Shown here in pieces: positions 61,347 through 64,000 of a stretch of DNA of 64,000 bases (within the stretch, counting starts at the first letter, position 1; each line of letters starts with the position of its first letter). This DNA comes from Alistipes sp. GTDB taxonomy: Bacteria; Bacteroidota; Bacteroidia; Bacteroidales; Rikenellaceae. The stretch covers positions 55,118 through 119,117 of the forward strand of contig JAFXHE010000009.1 in the NCBI GenBank assembly GCA_017536555.1, written 5' to 3'. A program made the translations under genes and the position numbers. Below the pieces are notes generated by a model, which saw nothing but the letters and a program-made list of their open reading frames with translations, had not been told where the DNA came from and did not search any database.

Positions 61347-62342
61347 GTGCAGAATAGCTTTGGTAAGATATTGCGTGTGACGATATTCGGTGCATCGCAC
61401 TCTCCGCAACTTGGCGTTGTTATGGAGGGCGTGCCTTGTGGTATACGCCTTACGCCTGATATGTTTGCCGAGGATATTAATCGTCGTCGTCCCAATACTG
61501 TGGGTACGACTCCGCGTCGAGAGGATGATATACCCGTTATTGAGGGTCTTGATAGCGATTGTTGTACTACAGGCGGTGCAGTGCGCATAGTCTTTAATAA
61601 CACAAATATTCGTTCTACGGACTACTCTCATCTTGTCGACCATCCGCGCCCCTCGCACGCCGACCTTGTGCAGCGCAGGAAGTATGGCGCAGAGTATAAC
61701 CTTGCAGGTGGCGGTATAGCCTCGGGACGTATGACAGTGGCTCTCGTTGCGGCAGGTGTTGTTGCCAAGCAGATAGTGCCAGAAGCAAGATTTGATTGTC
61801 GCGTAGTGCAGATAGGCTCGGAGTGTGACCCTGCGCGTTTTGATGATATTATAGTTGCTGCCGAGCGCGATGGTGACTCTGTGGGTGGTGTTATTGAGTG
61901 CCGTGTTGAAGGGGTATCGCCGTTGCGGGGAGAGCCATTTTTCGATTCGGTGGAGAGCGTAATGTCACATCTGTTGTTCTCAATACCAGCTGTTAAGGGT
62001 GTCGAGTTTGGTGATGGCTTTGCAGGTGTTGTAAAGCGAGGCTCGCAGCGAAACGATAAGATACTTGCTGCCGATGGACGCACTCTTTCAAATAATGAGG
62101 GTGGAATAAATGGCGGCATCACAAATGGCAATCCTCTTGTTGTGCGTGTGGCAATAAAGCCAACGTCGAGCATCGCACGCGAACAGCTCACATATAACTT
62201 TGCGTGTGGCGAGATGCAGCCCCTCAAGATTGGGGGAAGACACGATGTATGCATTGCTCGTCGTGCTGCCGTTGTTGTCGAGGCTGCGGTTGCCATCGCC
62301 CTTGCCGACTTTGAATTGCGTGCGTATGAGGAGTTCGCGTAG
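61347..62342 (+). CDS. aroC: Chorismate synthase, divergent and short
   Basis: Converts EPSP to chorismate using reduced FMN. 331 residues with a GTG start (61347), shorter than the usual 350-400. Recognisable blocks: 'VTIFGASHSPQLGVVMEGVPCGI' (about 11-33; usual consensus G-E-S-H-G), 'INRRRPNTVGTTPRREDDIPVIEGL' (about 45-69), 'NTNIRSTDYSHLVDHPRPSHADLVQRRKYGAEYNLAGGGIASGRMTVALVAAGVVAKQ' (about 89-145; usual 'GGGR.SARET..RVAAGA'), and 'FALADFELRAYEEFA' at the end. The overall match and the position right after aroA make the call safe, but the catalytic-loop residues differ from consensus. Its end overlaps prmC by 17 bases. Confidence 0.88.
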   Translation: MQNSFGKILRVTIFGASHSPQLGVVMEGVPCGIRLTPDMFAEDINRRRPNTVGTTPRREDDIPVIEGLDSDCCTTGGAVRIVFNNTNIRSTDYSHLVDHPRPSHADLVQRRKYGAEYNLAGGGIASGRMTVALVAAGVVAKQIVPEARFDCRVVQIGSECDPARFDDIIVAAERDGDSVGGVIECRVEGVSPLRGEPFFDSVESVMSHLLFSIPAVKGVEFGDGFAGVVKRGSQRNDKILAADGRTLSNNEGGINGGITNGNPLVVRVAIKPTSSIAREQLTYNFACGEMQPLKIGGRHDVCIARRAAVVVEAAVAIALADFELRAYEEFA

Positions 62343-63183
62343 AGAGATATTTAATACGCTGTGCTCTGTTGCGGCAGAGATATATCCTGCGGAGGAGGCG
62401 CGTCAAATTGCCGAGCTTATACTTGAGCAGTGTGGTGGTGTTACGCGCAACCAACTGCTCGTCGAACCTAATGTTGAGCTTGATATCCCCAATTTTGATA
62501 CCATCTTGAGCGATATACGTCGCTGGCGTCCTGTGCAGTATATCACTGGTAAGGCTACATTTGCTGATATTGACCTTGAGGTAAGCGAGGGTGTGCTTGT
62601 GCCACGTCCCGAGACCGAGGAGCTCGTGATGCGTGTGGCGGCAGAGGTGTCGGCAGGAGCAACTATTTTGGATGTGTGTACGGGTAGTGGCTGTATTGCT
62701 ATAGCGCTTGCACGTTGTGTTAAGGATAGCCGCGTGTGGGGTCTTGACCTGTCGCGCGAATGTCTTAATATAGCTCGACTCAATGGCGAGCGTTATGCCC
62801 CAGATGTGCAGTTTGTTGAGGGCGATGCACTCTCCGACTTCTCGCAACTATTTGATGAGAAGTTTGATGTGATAGTATCTAACCCGCCATATATCCCAGT
62901 GTCAGATATGTCGCTTATGCGCCCTAACGTCACGGAGTATGAGCCGCATATGGCACTATTTGTACCCGATGATGACCCGCTAAAGTTCTATCGCGCCATA
63001 GCTTGTACTGCGCACCAAATGCTTAAGGCGGAGGGTAGACTCTATTTCGAGATATATGAGATGTTGGCTTGCGAGATGTGTGATATGCTGCGTGCCGAGG
63101 GCTATGATGATGTAGTGCTCATAGAGGACTTTAGAGGAAAACCGAGAATGATATGCGCAAAGGTGAGTTCGATAGCGAGATGA
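62326..63183 (+). CDS. prmC: Release factor glutamine methyltransferase
   Basis: PrmC methylates the GGQ glutamine of RF1/RF2. 285 residues when started at the ATG at 62326 (MRSSRREIFNTLCSVAAEIYP), which fits the family; the frame opens further upstream (62200) within aroC but that region codes no family sequence. N-terminal helical domain, then SAM fold 'GVLVPRPETEELVMRVAAEVSAGATILDVCTGSGCIAIALARC' (about 87-129) and the N-P-P-Y motif in 'IVSNPPYIPVSD' (about 183-194). Overlaps aroC by 17 bases and the next start by ATGA, so translation is coupled along the run. Confidence 0.94.
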   Translation: MRSSRREIFNTLCSVAAEIYPAEEARQIAELILEQCGGVTRNQLLVEPNVELDIPNFDTILSDIRRWRPVQYITGKATFADIDLEVSEGVLVPRPETEELVMRVAAEVSAGATILDVCTGSGCIAIALARCVKDSRVWGLDLSRECLNIARLNGERYAPDVQFVEGDALSDFSQLFDEKFDVIVSNPPYIPVSDMSLMRPNVTEYEPHMALFVPDDDPLKFYRAIACTAHQMLKAEGRLYFEIYEMLACEMCDMLRAEGYDDVVLIEDFRGKPRMICAKVSSIAR

Positions 63184-63674
63184 CGCCTGCGCCACGTGAG
63201 CGTAAGACGAAGAGTGCCGAGCAGGCGTATGCCTCGCTTATGCGCTTGTGTGCGCGTGCCGAGAAGTCTACGGGCGATGCAATGCGCCTTATGCATACGT
63301 GGGGTGTGCCGCAGTCGGAGCGTCAAGGTGTTGTAGATAGACTTGTAGCACAGCGTTTTATAGATAATCGTCGCTATGCCGAGGCATATTCCCGCGAAAA
63401 GTCGCAGTTGTCGGGATGGGGAGCGAGAAAGATTGCATTGCAACTACGCCAAAAGGGTGTGGAGAGTGCTATTATCGAGGATATTACGCGTATGCTTGAT
63501 GATGCAGATGTCCCCGCCCGCTTGGAGGCGCGCTTGCGTCGTAAACTGCGTACCACGAAGGCGTCGAGTGGGTATGAGCTGCGTGGCAAGCTGCTGCGCT
63601 ATGCTGCCACTTTGGGCTATGATTATGATGTGTCGTACGCTGTGGTAGATAAAATTATAGGCGAGGAGCGATAA
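63180..63674 (+). CDS. recX: Regulatory protein RecX
   Basis: RecX restrains RecA filaments. 164 residues from the ATG at 63180 (MTPAPRERKTKSAEQAYASLMRLCARAEKS), which overlaps the prmC stop as ATGA; a longer frame to 63153 is less likely. The three-helix repeats are visible: 'AYASLMRLCARAEKSTGDAMRLMHTWGVPQSERQGVVDRLVAQRFIDNRRYAEAYSREKSQLSGWGARKIALQLRQKGVESAIIEDI' (about 14-100), with the 'L...GfidD.rfA..y' core. recA is not in the window. Last gene of the aroA-aroC-prmC-recX run. Confidence 0.9.
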   Translation: MTPAPRERKTKSAEQAYASLMRLCARAEKSTGDAMRLMHTWGVPQSERQGVVDRLVAQRFIDNRRYAEAYSREKSQLSGWGARKIALQLRQKGVESAIIEDITRMLDDADVPARLEARLRRKLRTTKASSGYELRGKLLRYAATLGYDYDVSYAVVDKIIGEER

Positions 63675-63678
63675 AAAT

Positions 63679-63709
63679 TTTGAAAATCGCCATATTTTAT
63701 ATACTTTTG
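63679..63709 (+). promoter_or_regulatory. Putative promoter of tRNA-Arg
   Basis: TTTG (63679-63682), 19-base spacer, TACTTTTG (63702-63709). It lies 90 bases before the tRNA, longer than for the other tRNAs here. Confidence 0.65.
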
Positions 63710-63799
63710 CAGCGCATATAGTGCTTATGTTGTTGTTAGCCCTTGTATGATATGAATGTATCTGCGGCAATTATGACAATATATTCACGATAAGGTGTT

Positions 63800-63873
63800 G
63801 GTTCCGTAGCTCAGCTGGATAGAGCAACAGCCTTCTAAGCTGTGGGTCGTGGGTTCGAATCCCGCCGGAATCA
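63800..63873 (+). tRNA. tRNA-Arg (TCT)
   Basis: Acceptor GGTTCCG with CGGAATC (63866-63872) plus A. Anticodon arm ACAGC-CTTCTAA-GCTGT gives anticodon TCT. T arm GTGGGTTCGAATCCCGC. 74 bases, no encoded CCA. Confidence 0.97.
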
Positions 63874-63880
63874 CTTTTAG

Positions 63881-63913
63881 ACCTTATAACACACCCTGTT
63901 GTAAGGTTTTTTT
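63881..63913 (+). terminator. Terminator of tRNA-Arg
   Basis: ACCTTATAACA (63881-63891) pairs with TGTTGTAAGGT (63897-63907), one T-G pair, followed by seven T. Confidence 0.8.
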
Positions 63914-63945
63914 GTGCCCATACCTCCTTTATTACCCACAAAAAA

Positions 63946-63997
63946 TAATAGGTGTAACACCCTTAAAATATCAATTATTAGGATGTTACATCTATTA
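63946..63997. repeat. Inverted repeat at the right edge of the window
   Basis: TAATAGGTGTAACA (63946-63959) and TGTTACATCTATTA (63984-63997) are reverse complements at 13 of 14 positions, 24-base spacer, downstream of tRNA-Arg and its terminator. May be an operator or element end; the window stops 3 bases later. Confidence 0.6.
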
Positions 63998-64000
63998 CAA

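Noticed and set aside
61347-62342. aroC as a pseudogene because of length and motif changes
   Set aside because: The frame is intact, overlaps prmC as in an operon, and all main blocks are in order.

Overview
The window looks like a chromosomal segment of a gut-type Bacteroidota, most plausibly order Bacteroidales (Alistipes/Rikenellaceae-like). The evidence is: promoters of the Bacteroidota type (TTTG, about 19 nt, TAnnTTTG) in front of tRNAs and several genes; few Shine-Dalgarno sequences; many short lipoproteins with lipoboxes; and Bacteroidota-typical families (BACON/BspA-LRR, DUF1573, DUF5606-like, DUF5689-like, S46 peptidase, TamB). Genus-level placement is inference. No phage, insertion sequence, CRISPR array or rRNA operon was seen, so this is mostly core chromosome.

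Layout. 1-1.6 kb: end of a YceD-like gene, rpmF, plsX. 1.7-8.7 kb (minus): BACON/LRR surface lipoprotein, gdhA, gcvT, a GNAT-like protein, an unusual pair of inverted 9-bp repeat arrays, a small lipoprotein. 9-11 kb: prfC followed by three 125-bp structured tandem repeats. 11-14.5 kb (minus): nfnB-nfnA (electron-bifurcating transhydrogenase) and a DUF1573 protein. 14.7-15.4 kb: tRNA-Asn, tRNA-Val (plus) and tRNA-Glu (minus). 15.5-19.5 kb: DUF3298-like lipoprotein, htrA, ftsB-like, queE, hpt. 19.6-24.8 kb (minus): hydF, hydG, hydE and a group-B-like [FeFe] hydrogenase behind one strong promoter. 25-29.4 kb (minus): GH3 glycosidase, radical SAM protein, tsaD.

29.5-37.9 kb (plus): tamB, exbB, exbD, tonB-like, DUF1573, MBL hydrolase, trmD, that is envelope biogenesis and TonB energisation. 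38-44 kb: hendecad-repeat small protein, AraC regulator, lpxB with a FAH-fold protein, ROK regulator, GNAT, fabD. 44-52 kb: PAP2 phosphatase, sigma factor plus an overlooked 43-aa ORF, MATE transporter, maf, an S46 dipeptidyl-peptidase with the DPP11-type specificity arginine, a lipoprotein, DUF5606-like protein. 52-59 kb: MscS channel, serB, two DUF5689-like lipoproteins, rsmA, recQ. 59-64 kb: lptB, aroA, a divergent aroC, prmC, recX, tRNA-Arg.

Functional picture. A fermentative anaerobe that disposes of electrons as H2 (hydrogenase plus complete HydEFG maturation) and balances NADH, NADPH and ferredoxin through NfnAB. Ammonium is assimilated by GdhA. It makes lipid A (LpxB, LptB) and uses peptides (S46 peptidase) and glycans (GH3). 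The best candidates for undescribed biology are the 125-bp triple repeat (10555-10906), the facing nonamer arrays (7861-8023), the 43-aa ORF behind the sigma factor, the 11-residue-repeat protein and the atypical chorismate synthase.
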